In this document: piece by piece, positions 27,630-37,800 of the stretch
Position numbering within the stretch: position 1 is the first letter of the stretch
Layout: each line of letters opens with the position of its first letter
Source: Sphingobacteriaceae bacterium
Lineage (GTDB): Bacteria; Bacteroidota; Bacteroidia; B-17B0; Aurantibacillaceae
Direction of reading: 5' to 3'
DNA length: 64,000 bases
Assembly: GCA_016715905.1 (NCBI GenBank)
Contig: JADJXI010000003.1
Span: forward strand, 310,001 to 374,000
Notes under the pieces: generated by a model
Databases searched by the model: none
Told to the model about the DNA's origin: nothing
Seen by the model: the letters and a program-made list of their open reading frames with translations, nothing else
Program-made: the position numbers and the translations under genes

Positions 27630-29879
27630 ATGAATATTCAAAAAACGCTAAATAAAATAACATTGCTGGTAGTAATTGTTCTATTCACAACCAATTTAAT
27701 TCGTGCCCAAAAAGTAGTACACTACGACCTCTATGTAAAAGACACAATTGTAAAATTTGCAGGAAAAGAGAAACGAGCCATAGCAGTAAATGGTCAAATC
27801 CCTATGCCCACTCTTACCTTCACTGAGGGTGATACTGCGGAAATATATGTGCACAACGAATTAAACGAAGAAACAGCTTTACATTGGCATGGATTATTTT
27901 TACCCAACAAAGAAGATGGAGTTCCCAATCTTACACAAATGCCAATAAAACCACATACCACACATATTTATCGTTTTCCAATAATTCAAAGCGGTACCCA
28001 TTGGTATCATTCACATTTTGGCTTACAAGAGCAAATCGGCATGTATGGTAATTTTATTATGTACAAGAAACCAGATGACCCAACTTTCAGAAAAGGCATA
28101 GATGATATTCCAAGCGTTCCTATCGTTTTAAGTGAATGGACCAACTTAAAACCCGAAAACGTACATCGGATGTTACATAATGCTTCCGATTGGTTTGCAA
28201 TAAAAAAAGGAACAACACAAAGTTATGCTGAAGCAATAAAAGCGGGGCATTTCAAAACCAAACTTACCAATGAATGGAAACGAATGTTGGCAATGGATGT
28301 AAGTGACGTATATTATGATAAATTTCTTATTAACGGAAAAAATGAAAGCCAACTTTCACAATTCAAAGCAGGCGACAAAGTTCGTTTACGTATTTCAAAC
28401 GGTGGCGCATCTACATACTTTTGGCTTACTTATGCAGGTGGCAAAATAACCGTTATTGCAAACGATGGCAACGATGTTGAGCCGGTAGAAGTAGATAGAT
28501 TGATAATTGGCGTTTCTGAAACCTATGACATTATTGTAACTATTCCGACTGAAAATACAGCTTATGAATTTTTGGCAACTTCCGAAGATCGTATTAAATC
28601 CACTTCCCTTTATTTAGGTAGTGGAGTTAAACAATTAGCAAGTCCACTACCAAAGTTAAAATACTTTGAAGGAATGAAAATGATGAATGGCATGATGAAA
28701 ATGAATGGCGATTTAGACGATATGGGAATGAGCATGAGTCTTAATCAAATGGATATGAACGTAGTTATGTATCCTGAAATTACAGGCGAGTTAAAAAAGA
28801 AAGAAAGAGGAATGAAAGACATGAAAATGACCGAAGATGATTATAGGAGCAATAAACTTTCAAACATAGTTACATTAAATTATGCAATGCTAATAGCTCC
28901 AAATCCAACAACACTTCCGCCAGACACTGCGGTCAAAGAATTGCGTTTTGAATTAACAGGAAACATGAATCGCTATGTATGGAGTTTAGATAATAAAGTA
29001 ATTTCTGAAACCGATAAAATACTTATCAAAAAAGGAGAAAACGTACGTCTTATTTTATACAACGGTTCAATGATGCGTCACCCAATGCACCTGCACGGTC
29101 ACGATTTTAGATTACTAAATGGGCAAGGTGTATATGCTCCATTAAAAAATGTTGTTGATATTATGCCAATGGAAACCGACACATTAGAATTTAATGCTAA
29201 TACTGAAGGAGATTGGTTTTTCCATTGTCACATTCTTTACCACATGATGAGTGGCATGGGAAGAGTTTTTAGTTATAAAAATCAAGCGCCCAACCCTGAA
29301 ATACCCAACCCAAAATTGGCTTATAGACGACTTAAAGCTGACGACCGCAGATTTCATTTTATGGCAGAAAATGATTTTGCTTCTAACGGAAATGATGGTA
29401 TGGCCATGTTGCAAAATACACGGTGGAGTATTGGTTCCGAATGGCGATTGGGTTATAACGATATGATGGGTTATGAAACTGAAACACATATTGGTCGATA
29501 CATTGGGAAAATGCAATGGTTTATGCCTTTTGTAGGTTTTGATTGGCGCTATAGAAAATTTGGAATAGACGAACAAGAAACTAATTTATTTGGGCAAAGC
29601 AACACAAAAGACATTCGTAATCTCGCAAGTGTAGGTTTTAACTATACCTTACCATTGTTGGTAGTTTTTCAAGCTGAAGTTTTTCACAATGGAGATGTGC
29701 GATTACAATTAATGCGTGAAGATATACCAATTTCAAAACGCTTACGTGCTGGCTTTATGATTAACACAGACAAAGAATATATGGTAGATTTGCGCTACAT
29801 TATAAACAAGAATATAGGCATTAGAACACATTATGATAGCGATATGGGTTTTGGAGCAGGACTAACTTTGAATTATTAA
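27630..29879 (+). CDS. multicopper oxidase (CopA/PcoA-like) fused to C-terminal beta-barrel (CopB/PcoB-like)
   Basis: A periplasmic or outer-membrane cuprous oxidase. The signal peptide ends near NLIRAQ. Three cupredoxin domains carry the copper ligands: HWHG, HWYHSHFG, HPMHLHGHDF and HCHILYHMMSGM (types 1, 2 and 3). A Met-rich stretch (MKMMNGMMKMNGDLDDMGM) lies mid-protein, as in PcoA. From about residue 565 the sequence changes to amphipathic strands (SEWRLGYNDMMGYETETHIG), ending GFGAGLTLNY, like CopB. The fusion would place the oxidase at the outer membrane. Last gene of the copper operon. Confidence 0.9.
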   Translation: MNIQKTLNKITLLVVIVLFTTNLIRAQKVVHYDLYVKDTIVKFAGKEKRAIAVNGQIPMPTLTFTEGDTAEIYVHNELNEETALHWHGLFLPNKEDGVPNLTQMPIKPHTTHIYRFPIIQSGTHWYHSHFGLQEQIGMYGNFIMYKKPDDPTFRKGIDDIPSVPIVLSEWTNLKPENVHRMLHNASDWFAIKKGTTQSYAEAIKAGHFKTKLTNEWKRMLAMDVSDVYYDKFLINGKNESQLSQFKAGDKVRLRISNGGASTYFWLTYAGGKITVIANDGNDVEPVEVDRLIIGVSETYDIIVTIPTENTAYEFLATSEDRIKSTSLYLGSGVKQLASPLPKLKYFEGMKMMNGMMKMNGDLDDMGMSMSLNQMDMNVVMYPEITGELKKKERGMKDMKMTEDDYRSNKLSNIVTLNYAMLIAPNPTTLPPDTAVKELRFELTGNMNRYVWSLDNKVISETDKILIKKGENVRLILYNGSMMRHPMHLHGHDFRLLNGQGVYAPLKNVVDIMPMETDTLEFNANTEGDWFFHCHILYHMMSGMGRVFSYKNQAPNPEIPNPKLAYRRLKADDRRFHFMAENDFASNGNDGMAMLQNTRWSIGSEWRLGYNDMMGYETETHIGRYIGKMQWFMPFVGFDWRYRKFGIDEQETNLFGQSNTKDIRNLASVGFNYTLPLLVVFQAEVFHNGDVRLQLMREDIPISKRLRAGFMINTDKEYMVDLRYIINKNIGIRTHYDSDMGFGAGLTLNY

Positions 29880-29969
29880 TGGCAAGATTCTAATTATAAC
29901 AAATTAATTTAAAAATGACCTCATGACCTCCGCCAATTCAGGGCTTCGCCCCTCTTGGCAATAATATTT

Positions 29970-30006
29970 AAACGCAATTCAGCTTCGCTGTCTTGCGTTT
30001 TTTTTT
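29970..30006 (+). terminator. terminator after the copper operon
   Basis: AAACGCAA (29970-29977) pairs with TTGCGTTT (29993-30000), with an inner CAGC-TTC-GCTG stem, followed by a run of T. It ends the copper operon. The rest of the 336-base gap to 30216 holds a CCCGAT...ATCGGG hairpin (30062-30082) and the palindrome at 30134. Confidence 0.8.
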
Positions 30007-30133
30007 CGTGAAACTCAAATTTTACAAGTGAAAACGCAGTAAAATTTCTTAGTTGAACAATCCCGATCGCTTGCGCATCGGGAATTTCGCTTTTTCAAAG
30101 CTCAATACACCTCAACACTTTAGCAAAAAACTC

Positions 30134-30147
30134 GGTCACATGTGACC
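30134..30147. promoter_or_regulatory. perfect palindrome GGTCACATGTGACC with adjacent half-sites
   Basis: A 14-bp perfect palindrome 69 bases before the HTH gene, followed by TTGACC and GTGACC half-sites (to 30166). Arrays of this kind are typical operators or accessory protein sites in mobile-element backbones; it probably controls the 30216 operon. Confidence 0.5.
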
Positions 30148-30215
30148 AGTTTTGACCAATGTGACCCTTTGCGATTTTATTCTTTTGCTTCATAAACAAT
30201 TAAAAAGCACAAATT

Positions 30216-30494
30216 ATGGAAGCAGTAATCTTAAGCAAAGAGCAATTCACCGAATTGAAAGGTTCAATCGATGAAATCAAAAACAAAATCGAAAACCAAA
30301 ACAAAAAACCACATGAAGTTTTTATCGATAATCAAGAGTTCCTCTTGATGATGAAAATTTCAAAACGCACAGCTCAGACCTGGCGCGATGAAGGAAAAGT
30401 TTCTTTCTCTCAGGTAGGAAACAAAATCTACTACAAACTTTCAGATGTAGAAACTTTATTAAATCAGCATTTAGTTAGAGCATTTAAAAAGTAA
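30216..30494 (+). CDS. helix-turn-helix (Xis/MerR-like) mobile-element protein
   Basis: 92 residues: an N-terminal coiled coil (SIDEIKNKIENQNKK), then a HTH_17-type domain (NQEFLLMMKISKRTAQTWRD, GNKIYYKLSDVETLL). This is the common Bacteroidota mobile-element protein class that includes CTnDOT excisionase-like factors. It begins a four-gene cluster with the AAA ATPase and may act as excisionase or as transcription factor. 10 bases separate it from the next gene. Confidence 0.8.
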   Translation: MEAVILSKEQFTELKGSIDEIKNKIENQNKKPHEVFIDNQEFLLMMKISKRTAQTWRDEGKVSFSQVGNKIYYKLSDVETLLNQHLVRAFKK

Positions 30495-30504
30495 GGAGGA
30501 AGCA

Positions 30505-30891
30505 ATGGATAAGTACAAAGAAACTTTAAACGATCTCACTTGGCCGGAACTACTGCAACAAGTTGCAGCAGTTCTTGCTCGTGATGAAAAAGCATTGGAG
30601 AACAATGTAAACTATTACAAAAAAATGTTAGGCGATAGCAATGCCGATAAAGAAAAGTTGAATCGTTTATTTGATAAACTGCAACTCGATAAGCTGCGCT
30701 TATCTTATTTCTCCGAACTGTTTTTTCGTATTGATGAAGGCAATTTCAAATTCATCATTATGAATTTAGAATCATGTATCAAACAGGAAACTGAATTGCA
30801 AAACCGTTCACCCAAAGATTGGGTTGCAACAGTTAGATACGAGAACGGTGAAATCAAAGTGTACTTCATGGCATTGTCTTACTATCAATAA
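30505..30891 (+). CDS. hypothetical protein of the mobile-element backbone
   Basis: 128 residues, charged and helical, no signal peptide or membrane segment, no family recognised. It has alternating Leu/Lys helices (DKEKLNRLFDKLQLDKLRLS) and a short C-terminal strand region (GEIKVYFMALSYYQ). It lies tightly between the HTH gene (10 bases) and the AAA ATPase (8 bases), so it is probably part of the same mobilisation or replication unit. Confidence 0.6.
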   Translation: MDKYKETLNDLTWPELLQQVAAVLARDEKALENNVNYYKKMLGDSNADKEKLNRLFDKLQLDKLRLSYFSELFFRIDEGNFKFIIMNLESCIKQETELQNRSPKDWVATVRYENGEIKVYFMALSYYQ

Positions 30892-30899
30892 AAAATCAG

Positions 30900-32066
30900 A
30901 TGATCGATATACCAGCACCACCAAACAAAAATCACACTCCCCTCTCTACTGGAGAGGGGTCAGGGGTGAGGCTTGAATCACAACAAGCCAAGCTTGCAAG
31001 GCTGCTGGCCTCACAACAGCAGATCAAAGAAAATAAAGGCAAGCCTATTTCATTTAGTCAGCCAATATTGTGGCAAAAAGAAAATCCGGTTTTCTTTCCG
31101 AAAACCATTAACGTAATTCAGGGCAAAGCCGGTGTACACAAATCACGCTTGGCAGAAACTATTTGCGCAGCACTTCTTAAAACTCCCGAAAGTAATCGCG
31201 ACCTTTTAGGATTCAAGAGAAGTTTACTCAGTCGTTATGCTGTGTGTTATGTGGACACCGAACGCAACCTCTCCGACCAATTACCTTATTCTTTACAGCA
31301 AATTCAATTAAAAGCAGGATTCACTATTCAAGACCATCCGTACGGTTTTGATTATATCTCGCTACTTGAATTTGCTCGTGAAGAACGTTTTGAAATGCTC
31401 AACATGTACATCGATCATATTCGGAAAAAATTTCCAATGCATTTATTTATCGTGTTGGATGTAATTACCGATTGTGTTTTCAATTTCAACGATACAAAAG
31501 ACAGTATGAAATTGATTGACATGATGAATCAAACCATCAACCGATACGATGTAACATTTCTTGCACTCATTCACGAAAACCCGGGAAGTACAGATAAAGC
31601 GCGAGGACATTTAGGAACCGAAATTTTGAACAAAGCAAGTACAGTGGTACAAATCGGATTTGAAAAAGATGCCGAGAACCATAACACCAACTTGATTAAA
31701 GTAGCTTATCTCAAATGCAGAAGTTCCAAAAAACACGAACCATTCTTTGTACAATATTCCGATACGGAAAAAGGATTGGTCATTGCAGACCTCACCACTA
31801 TACAGGAAACAATGGACAGCAGAAATCATAAAGCATCGTTAGATAGCACACTTGAATTCATTGGTGCATTCCTAACAGAACCGATGCCTCGAAAAGATTT
31901 CATTGAGAAACTGTGCGCAGAAATGAACTGCAAGGAGAGAACCGTTGAAGCCCGGCTTAAATCAATCATCACTCATAGCTTCGCTATTCCTGTGGGTGAT
32001 GGCAAAGCGAAAACGCTTTGTAAAAAAACCGAGAATAGAGAAATCATTTATTACCTAACAGATTAA
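30900..32066 (+). CDS. RecA/RepA-like AAA ATPase of the mobile element
   Basis: A P-loop ATPase resembling RepA/DnaB-like helicases of Bacteroidota plasmids and conjugative elements. Walker A is unusual, G-K-A-G-V-H-K81-S (residues 75-82), with His before the catalytic Lys. Walker B is in LFIVLDVITDC, and a sensor-like segment is FLALIHENPGS. Residues about 11-25 (HTPLSTGEGSGVR) are encoded by a palindromic repeat and are probably not conserved. The C-terminus looks like a winged helix (PMPRKDFIEKLCAEMNC). Probably involved in element replication or mobilisation. Confidence 0.75.
   Translation: MIDIPAPPNKNHTPLSTGEGSGVRLESQQAKLARLLASQQQIKENKGKPISFSQPILWQKENPVFFPKTINVIQGKAGVHKSRLAETICAALLKTPESNRDLLGFKRSLLSRYAVCYVDTERNLSDQLPYSLQQIQLKAGFTIQDHPYGFDYISLLEFAREERFEMLNMYIDHIRKKFPMHLFIVLDVITDCVFNFNDTKDSMKLIDMMNQTINRYDVTFLALIHENPGSTDKARGHLGTEILNKASTVVQIGFEKDAENHNTNLIKVAYLKCRSSKKHEPFFVQYSDTEKGLVIADLTTIQETMDSRNHKASLDSTLEFIGAFLTEPMPRKDFIEKLCAEMNCKERTVEARLKSIITHSFAIPVGDGKAKTLCKKTENREIIYYLTD
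30939..30959. repeat. palindromic repeat inserted in the ATPase reading frame
   Basis: CCCCTCTC (30939-30946) and GAGAGGGG (30952-30959), followed by TCAGGGGTGAGG, form a GC-rich hairpin inside the 5' end of the ATPase gene, translated as TPLSTGEGSGV. It looks like a dispersed REP-type element of the kind I associate with Bacteroidota genomes. The frame remains open through it. Confidence 0.6.
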
Positions 32067-32080
32067 AAAAAACAAAAATC

Positions 32081-32845
32081 ATGAAAACAAAAATTCAAGA
32101 ATTCTTCTGCAAACTAAAAGTAGTTTTCGGAGGCAAAGGTCAAATTCAAGACCCCGCTGAAGCTCGTGAATACGAACAACTCGAAAAAGAAAACAAACTG
32201 GTGTTATCGTACCTTACGGTACGTAAACTCATTGGTATTTTAGGCTTTTTACTGCCTTTTATACTTCTGATTGGTCCGTTTATTCTTTCAGCATGTTGCT
32301 ACATTCAGCCATCCATCAGCAATTATTATCACACCATCATGCGTGATGTCTTTGTGGGTTACATGTGTGCGCTTTCAATTTTCCTGCTCTCATATAAGGG
32401 TTATGATATTGTTGATCGTGTACTCACATTCCTTGCAGGTACTTTTGGTTTGATGGTGGCATTATTACCAACAACATTTAAAATACCGATGTTACCATGC
32501 AACATTGAATGTTCAAGATTCATTCCTGATTTAGTTGGAACAATTCATTTAATTTCGGCAGGTCTGTTTTTACTTTCCCTGGCATTTATGAGCTTGTTTC
32601 TTTTTACAAAAGGAGAAACTACGCCAACACCTCAAAAACTCATCAGGAACAAAATCTACAAAGCTGCCGGGTACATAATTCTTATCTGCGTTGGCTTACT
32701 GATTCTATATTTTGCCCTGCCTGATTCAATCACCGATCCTCTGATTGTTCTTAAGCCGATTTTCTGGTTAGAGACAATTGCAGTAATGGCTTTTGGTTTT
32801 TCATGGCTTGTAAAAGGTGGTTTATTCTTTGCAGACCCTGAATAG
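32081..32845 (+). CDS. conserved integral membrane protein, unknown function
   Basis: 254 residues with about six membrane helices, beginning at LIGILGFLLPFILLIGPFIL. Polar motifs lie next to the helices: SISNYYHTIMRDVFVGYM and SYKGYDIVDRV, a pattern I know only from uncharacterised membrane proteins. The N-terminal 45 residues are charged and cytoplasmic. It starts 14 bases after the AAA ATPase and closes that cluster. No enzymatic signature is visible. Confidence 0.65.
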   Translation: MKTKIQEFFCKLKVVFGGKGQIQDPAEAREYEQLEKENKLVLSYLTVRKLIGILGFLLPFILLIGPFILSACCYIQPSISNYYHTIMRDVFVGYMCALSIFLLSYKGYDIVDRVLTFLAGTFGLMVALLPTTFKIPMLPCNIECSRFIPDLVGTIHLISAGLFLLSLAFMSLFLFTKGETTPTPQKLIRNKIYKAAGYIILICVGLLILYFALPDSITDPLIVLKPIFWLETIAVMAFGFSWLVKGGLFFADPE

Positions 32846-32884
32846 CAACATATTGATATTGTGTAAAATAGCACTTTTGCAAGT

Positions 32885-33012
32885 TTGCAGACCCTTATAT
32901 ATGGGTCTGCAAGACTGCAAAGGTGTCACCCTGAGCTGCCCGCCTTGAGTTTACCGAAGGGTCGAAGGGCCAAAATTGAATATGAGCAAATTTTTCAAAT
33001 TTTTGCTCATAT
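32885..33012. repeat. inverted repeats between backbone and defence operon
   Basis: TTGCAGACCC/GGGTCTGCAA (32885-32894/32903-32912) forms a 10-bp stem. A REP-like segment (CACCCTGAGC... GAAGGGTCGAAGGG, about 32927-32970) follows. Then ATATGAGCAAA/TTTGCTCATAT (32980-32990/33002-33012) gives an 11-bp stem. They occupy the 363-base gap before the AbiE genes and probably insulate the two transcription units. Confidence 0.55.
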
Positions 33013-33110
33013 TCCTTTTATCCGAGCAAAACTTGCTCACGTTTATTCCTTTGATTTTTAGCTATTGCAGCCTCTGAAACTGAACTAGTATAATAATTTG
33101 TTTGCTATTT

Positions 33111-33192
33111 ACTACGATTTCCGTAGTTAAACGCAAATGCTTCATATTGCACCATTTTTATTATATTTGCTTTTAACTACGCTTTTAGTAGT
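33111..33192 (+). promoter_or_regulatory. AbiEi-type twin operators and promoter
   Basis: Two 17-bp dyads share half-sites ACTAC-N7-GTAGT: 33111-33127 and 33176-33192. Each is followed by an AACGCAAAT tail, so a ~28-base unit repeats 65 bases apart. A TATATTTG -7 element (33162-33169) lies between them. AbiEi antitoxins of known systems bind paired inverted repeats in their own promoter, so this is probably the autoregulated promoter of the defence operon. Confidence 0.7.
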
Positions 33193-33208
33193 ACAACGCA
33201 AATAAAAT

Positions 33209-34021
33209 ATGCACAGGGAAAACACCGTTACTTATAACTACTTAGAGGATTTTATAAATAAAATTCGCTCTAAGGGTAGATATTCCTTTACTTGGTCCGA
33301 AGCAAAAAATCAATTCGATATTTCTGATAAAGCATTAAATCAAGCATTGTATCGCTTGAAAACAAAAAAAATGATTGCACAAATCCGAAAAGGATTTTAC
33401 GCCATTATTACTCCTGAATATTCCAATCGTGGAATGATACCGGTTAATTTGTTTGTTGACGATTTAATGAAATCACTGAACAAAAGATATTATGTCGGAT
33501 TGCTTTCTGCAGCGGCATTGCATGGCGCTTCTCATCAGCAGCCAATGGAATATTTTATTGTTACAGAAAAACCGGCATTGCGTAACATCAAAAACAAAAA
33601 ACTTAAAATTAACTTCTTCGTCAAAAAACAGTGGTCGGATGAAGATATCATTCAGAAAAAAACGGATGCCGGATACATTAATGTTTCGACACCTGAATTA
33701 ACAGCATTGGATTTGTTTTACTACATGGATAGTTTTGGTATCAACAGGATTGTTACCATAATACAAGAACTGATGGAGGAAATAAAAATTTCCACCCTTA
33801 CAAAAACCGCAAAAAACTATCCTCAGGTTTCAGCAATACAACGCCTGGGCTTTTTACTCGATAAAGAATTGCATAACGAAAAACTGGCGGAGCCATTATT
33901 AAAAATAGTTACTGAAAGAAAACATCAGTTGGTTCCATTGGCTTTAAATAAAACAAAAGAAGGTGTAGTTGATGACAAGTGGAAAGTAATTCAGAATATA
34001 CAAATTGAAAGCGATTTATGA
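33209..34021 (+). CDS. abiEi: type IV toxin-antitoxin antitoxin, AbiEi family
   Basis: Antitoxin and transcriptional repressor of AbiEii. The N-terminal winged helix-turn-helix (FTWSEAKNQFDISDKALNQA, then RKGFYAIITPEYSNRG) is followed by the AbiEi C-terminal antitoxin domain (KRYYVGLLSAAALHGASHQQ, STPELTALDLFYY). 270 residues is typical. It overlaps abiEii by 4 bases (ATGA). Twin operators lie upstream. Downstream genes follow at operon spacing, so this repressor may set expression of the whole defence cluster. Confidence 0.92.
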   Translation: MHRENTVTYNYLEDFINKIRSKGRYSFTWSEAKNQFDISDKALNQALYRLKTKKMIAQIRKGFYAIITPEYSNRGMIPVNLFVDDLMKSLNKRYYVGLLSAAALHGASHQQPMEYFIVTEKPALRNIKNKKLKINFFVKKQWSDEDIIQKKTDAGYINVSTPELTALDLFYYMDSFGINRIVTIIQELMEEIKISTLTKTAKNYPQVSAIQRLGFLLDKELHNEKLAEPLLKIVTERKHQLVPLALNKTKEGVVDDKWKVIQNIQIESDL

Positions 34022-34809
34022 TACCAAGACGATATATAGAAGAGTGGAAAGAATTTGCGCCATGGCCTGATGATTCACAAGTTGAACAAGACTTGGTAAT
34101 TGAACGGGCATTAGCAGATTTATTTTCGGATGATATGATTCGGAAAAATCTTGCGTTCAGAGGAGGAACAGCATTACATAAACTATTCTTAAAACCGCAG
34201 GTAAGATATTCTGAGGATATTGACCTTGTTCAAATAACAGCTGAACCAATTGGTCCGATATTAAAAAAAATTCGAGAACGTTTAAGTTTCCTTGGTCAAA
34301 AAAGAACAGTAAAGCCCAAGAAATTTAACAACACCATCGTTTACACATTCGATACGGAAATTGAACCGGTGGTAAAAATGAAACTGAAAATTGAAATTAA
34401 TTGTATAGAACATTTTACAGTATTAGGATATCAGGATATTCAGCACGTTGTTAAAAATTCTTGGTTTGAAAGTAGCAACACCATTGTTTCATATCAATTA
34501 GAAGAATTATTAGGTACAAAACTGAGAGCATTGTATCAAAGGAGAAAAGGACGTGATTTATTTGATTTGTATTGGGCATATCAAAACGCAAAAATAGATA
34601 CTGATAAATTAATTACTTGTTACAACGAGTATATGAAAAAATCTGTCCCGCAACCGCCAACGCAAAAAGAATTTTTATTGAACATGGAAGAAAAAATGCA
34701 GGACAAAGAGTTTACAAATGATATTCATGTAATCCTTCGCCCAGGTGTAGAGTATGATAACCAAAAAGCCTACGAGTTTATTAAAACAGAATTGATAGAA
34801 AAGATTTAA
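34018..34809 (+). CDS. abiEii: type IV toxin, AbiEii nucleotidyltransferase
   Basis: An abortive-infection toxin of the DNA polymerase-beta-like nucleotidyltransferase superfamily; known members modify tRNA acceptor ends. The active-site motif is complete: G49-G50-T51 in FRGGTALHKL, and S65-x-D67-x-D69 in RYSEDIDLV. The later conserved KLRALYQRRKGRDLFDLYWA stretch is present. 263 residues, full length. Coupled to abiEi by a 4-base overlap. The type IIG enzyme gene begins 10 bases later. Confidence 0.92.
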   Translation: MIPRRYIEEWKEFAPWPDDSQVEQDLVIERALADLFSDDMIRKNLAFRGGTALHKLFLKPQVRYSEDIDLVQITAEPIGPILKKIRERLSFLGQKRTVKPKKFNNTIVYTFDTEIEPVVKMKLKIEINCIEHFTVLGYQDIQHVVKNSWFESSNTIVSYQLEELLGTKLRALYQRRKGRDLFDLYWAYQNAKIDTDKLITCYNEYMKKSVPQPPTQKEFLLNMEEKMQDKEFTNDIHVILRPGVEYDNQKAYEFIKTELIEKI

Positions 34810-34819
34810 AGCTGCTTAA

Positions 34820-37800
34820 ATGAAACTAAATATATATAACCCAAAACAGGCGCTTAACAAAGCTTACTTAAAAGAAAAAGTGAGCAGGGATAATATTGAG
34901 TTATTCAAAAAAAATCTTTCTACCCTAATTGGTAAAATTGATGAACAAGAAAGCGAAGAACATTTAAAAAACGTTATTTCTGATTTCCTAAAAGATACCT
35001 GGTACAAAGAAACCAACGAAATAAATACAAAGGATAGGAAAGATTTAGTTATTCATACAGGTAAAACTACCAAAGAACCAGTTGGCGTTATCCTAGAGGT
35101 TAAAAAACCCTCTAACAAAAGCGAAATGATGACAGAGGCAAAGCCAAATGCAAAAGCCTTACATGAATTGGTTTTATATTACCTGCGTGAGAGAATTGAA
35201 CACAACAACATCGATATAAAATATTTGGTAGTTACCAATATTTACGAGTGGTTTATAATTGATGAAGTTTGGTTTGAGAAAAATGTATTCCGCAACCTAA
35301 AGCTGAAAAAGGATTTTGAAAACTGGAAACTGAGTGGTAACGATACAAAATTCTTTTACGAAAGTATTGCAAAACCTTTTTTAGAAACAATTACGGAAAA
35401 ATTAGATTGCACTTATTTTGACCTAAGAGCATTCGAAAACATAATTACAAACGAAGATAAAAAAGACGACAACAAATTAATTGCCCTTTACAAATTACTA
35501 TCCCCAGTCCATTTATTAAAGCAACCATTCGCGAATGATAGTAATACCTTAGATACTAAATTCTATTCTGAGCTATTGCACATCATTGGTCTCGAAGAAG
35601 TAAAAGAAGGAAGTAAAAAATTAATAAAGCGTAAAGAAAAACAAGACCCCGCTTCAATCTTGGAAAACACCATAATGAAGTTAGAGGATAAGGATAGCTT
35701 AAGAGGCATCACCAATCTTTCAACATTTGGTGATACTAAAAAAGATCAATTGTTCAATGTGGCATTAGAACTTTCAATCACATGGATAAACCGCATACTA
35801 TTTTTGAAACTTCTTGAAGCGCAATTATTCAAATACCATAAGGGAAATGCCGATTACATATTTCTTAACCATAAAACTATTCACGATTTTGATGAACTAA
35901 GCAATTTGTTTTTTCAGGTGCTAGCCGAACGACAATCAAAACGCAGAGAACATTTAAAAGAAAAATTCAAACGTGTTCCATACCTCAATAGTTCATTGTT
36001 TGAGCGCACCGAATTAGAACGACAAACATTTGACATAAGCGGGCTTGACAATCGCCTTGAATTAAAATTAACATCAACTACAGTTCTTAAAAACGAAAGC
36101 GGTAAAAGAAAAACAGGTGAACTTACAACATTGCAATACCTGTTTGATTTTTTAGATGCTTATGATTTTACATCCGAAGGTTCTGAAGAAATACAAGAGC
36201 AAAACAAAAACTTAATTAACGCCTCGGTACTCGGCTTAATATTTGAAAAAATAAATGGTTATAAAGATGGTTCATTCTTTACTCCCGGTTTTGTTACCAT
36301 GTATATGTGTCGCGAAACCATCAGGCGTTCGGTAATACAAAAATTCAACGAGCAATATAAAATTGATTGCGAAACTTTCGATGACCTTAAAAACTTTATA
36401 GCAAGCAAATTCAAGGCAAAAGATATTTTAGAATTTAATAAAGTAATCAATGAGCTTAAAATTTGTGACCCTGCGGTTGGTTCCGGGCACTTTTTAGTTT
36501 CCGCATTAAATGAAGTAATAGCCATCAAAGCCGAGCTAGGCATTCTAGCTGATAAAGAAGGTTTACGTTTAACAGGCTATGAAGTGAAAATCGAAAACGA
36601 TGAATTAATCGTTACATACAATGACAATACCGAAATTTTCGAATACTCTGTAACAACAAATTCCATTACAAAAGAAACTCAACGTGTCCAAAAAACATTG
36701 TTTCATGAAAAAGAATCCATCATTGAAAACAGTTTATTTGGTGTTGACATCAATCCAAACTCAGTTAAAATATGCCGTTTACGTTTATGGATTGAACTAT
36801 TAAAAAATGCGTATTACACCGAAGAAAGCAAATTTACTGAACTGGAAACTTTACCAAACATTGATATCAATATCAAATGTGGTAACTCTTTAATAAGCCG
36901 TTTTCCGCTCGATTCCGACCTTAAAAAAGCACTTAAAGGTAAATGGAACATCGAGACATATAAAATTGCAGTTCATTCCTATCACGAAGCCGAAAACAAA
37001 GAAGAAAAACGAAAGCTTGAAGAATTAATCGATACTATTAAAAAAGATTTCAGAACAGAAATTGGCACAAACGACCCACGAAAAAAACGCTTATCCAAAT
37101 TAAAAGAAGAACTTTTTTTAAAAACAGTATCACCAAAGTTGGAATTAGATATTGAAATGAAAAAAGGTGGCGTAAAATTGGAGAAAGAAAAAGTCAAGAA
37201 ATTAACCGATGAAATAAATAAAATAGAGCAAGAGCTAAAGGATATTGAGAATAACAAGATTTACGAAAATGCTTTTGAGTGGAGATTTGAGTTTCCGGAA
37301 GTTTTAGATAAAGAGGGTAATTTCAATGGTTTTGATGTTGTAATTGGAAATCCTCCTTACGGTGTCAATTTTGAACAACAGGAAAAACAAATAATATTTA
37401 ATTATTATAAAGCCACAGATGATATTTATACAATGTTTATTGAAAAGGGAATTAATATTACAAACACTGTCGGAAATATTTCATTTATTACACCAATATT
37501 TTGGCTTACAGGTGAAAAATACTTTAAAACAAGAAAACTAATACATGATAAAGCTCATTTAAATCTTGGGATTACCTTACCTTATGATGTTTTTACAGAT
37601 GCATACGTTGATACTGGCATTTATTCCTTTTCTAAAAACTTTTCAAGTGAAATATCTAATGTGTATGAATTTGAACCGAGGGAAAAAGTTGATTATGAAA
37701 TTTTAAACTCTTTAAAACTTGATACAATTCAAAAGCAAGAATGGCAAAATGATCCTGAGTTGAAAATTGTTTTTAATAATACATCCCGTTCCTTATTATC

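Noticed and set aside
29184..29576. 130-residue minus-strand frame inside the multicopper oxidase
   Set aside because: It is antisense to the copper-ligand region and has no promoter or domain; a shadow.
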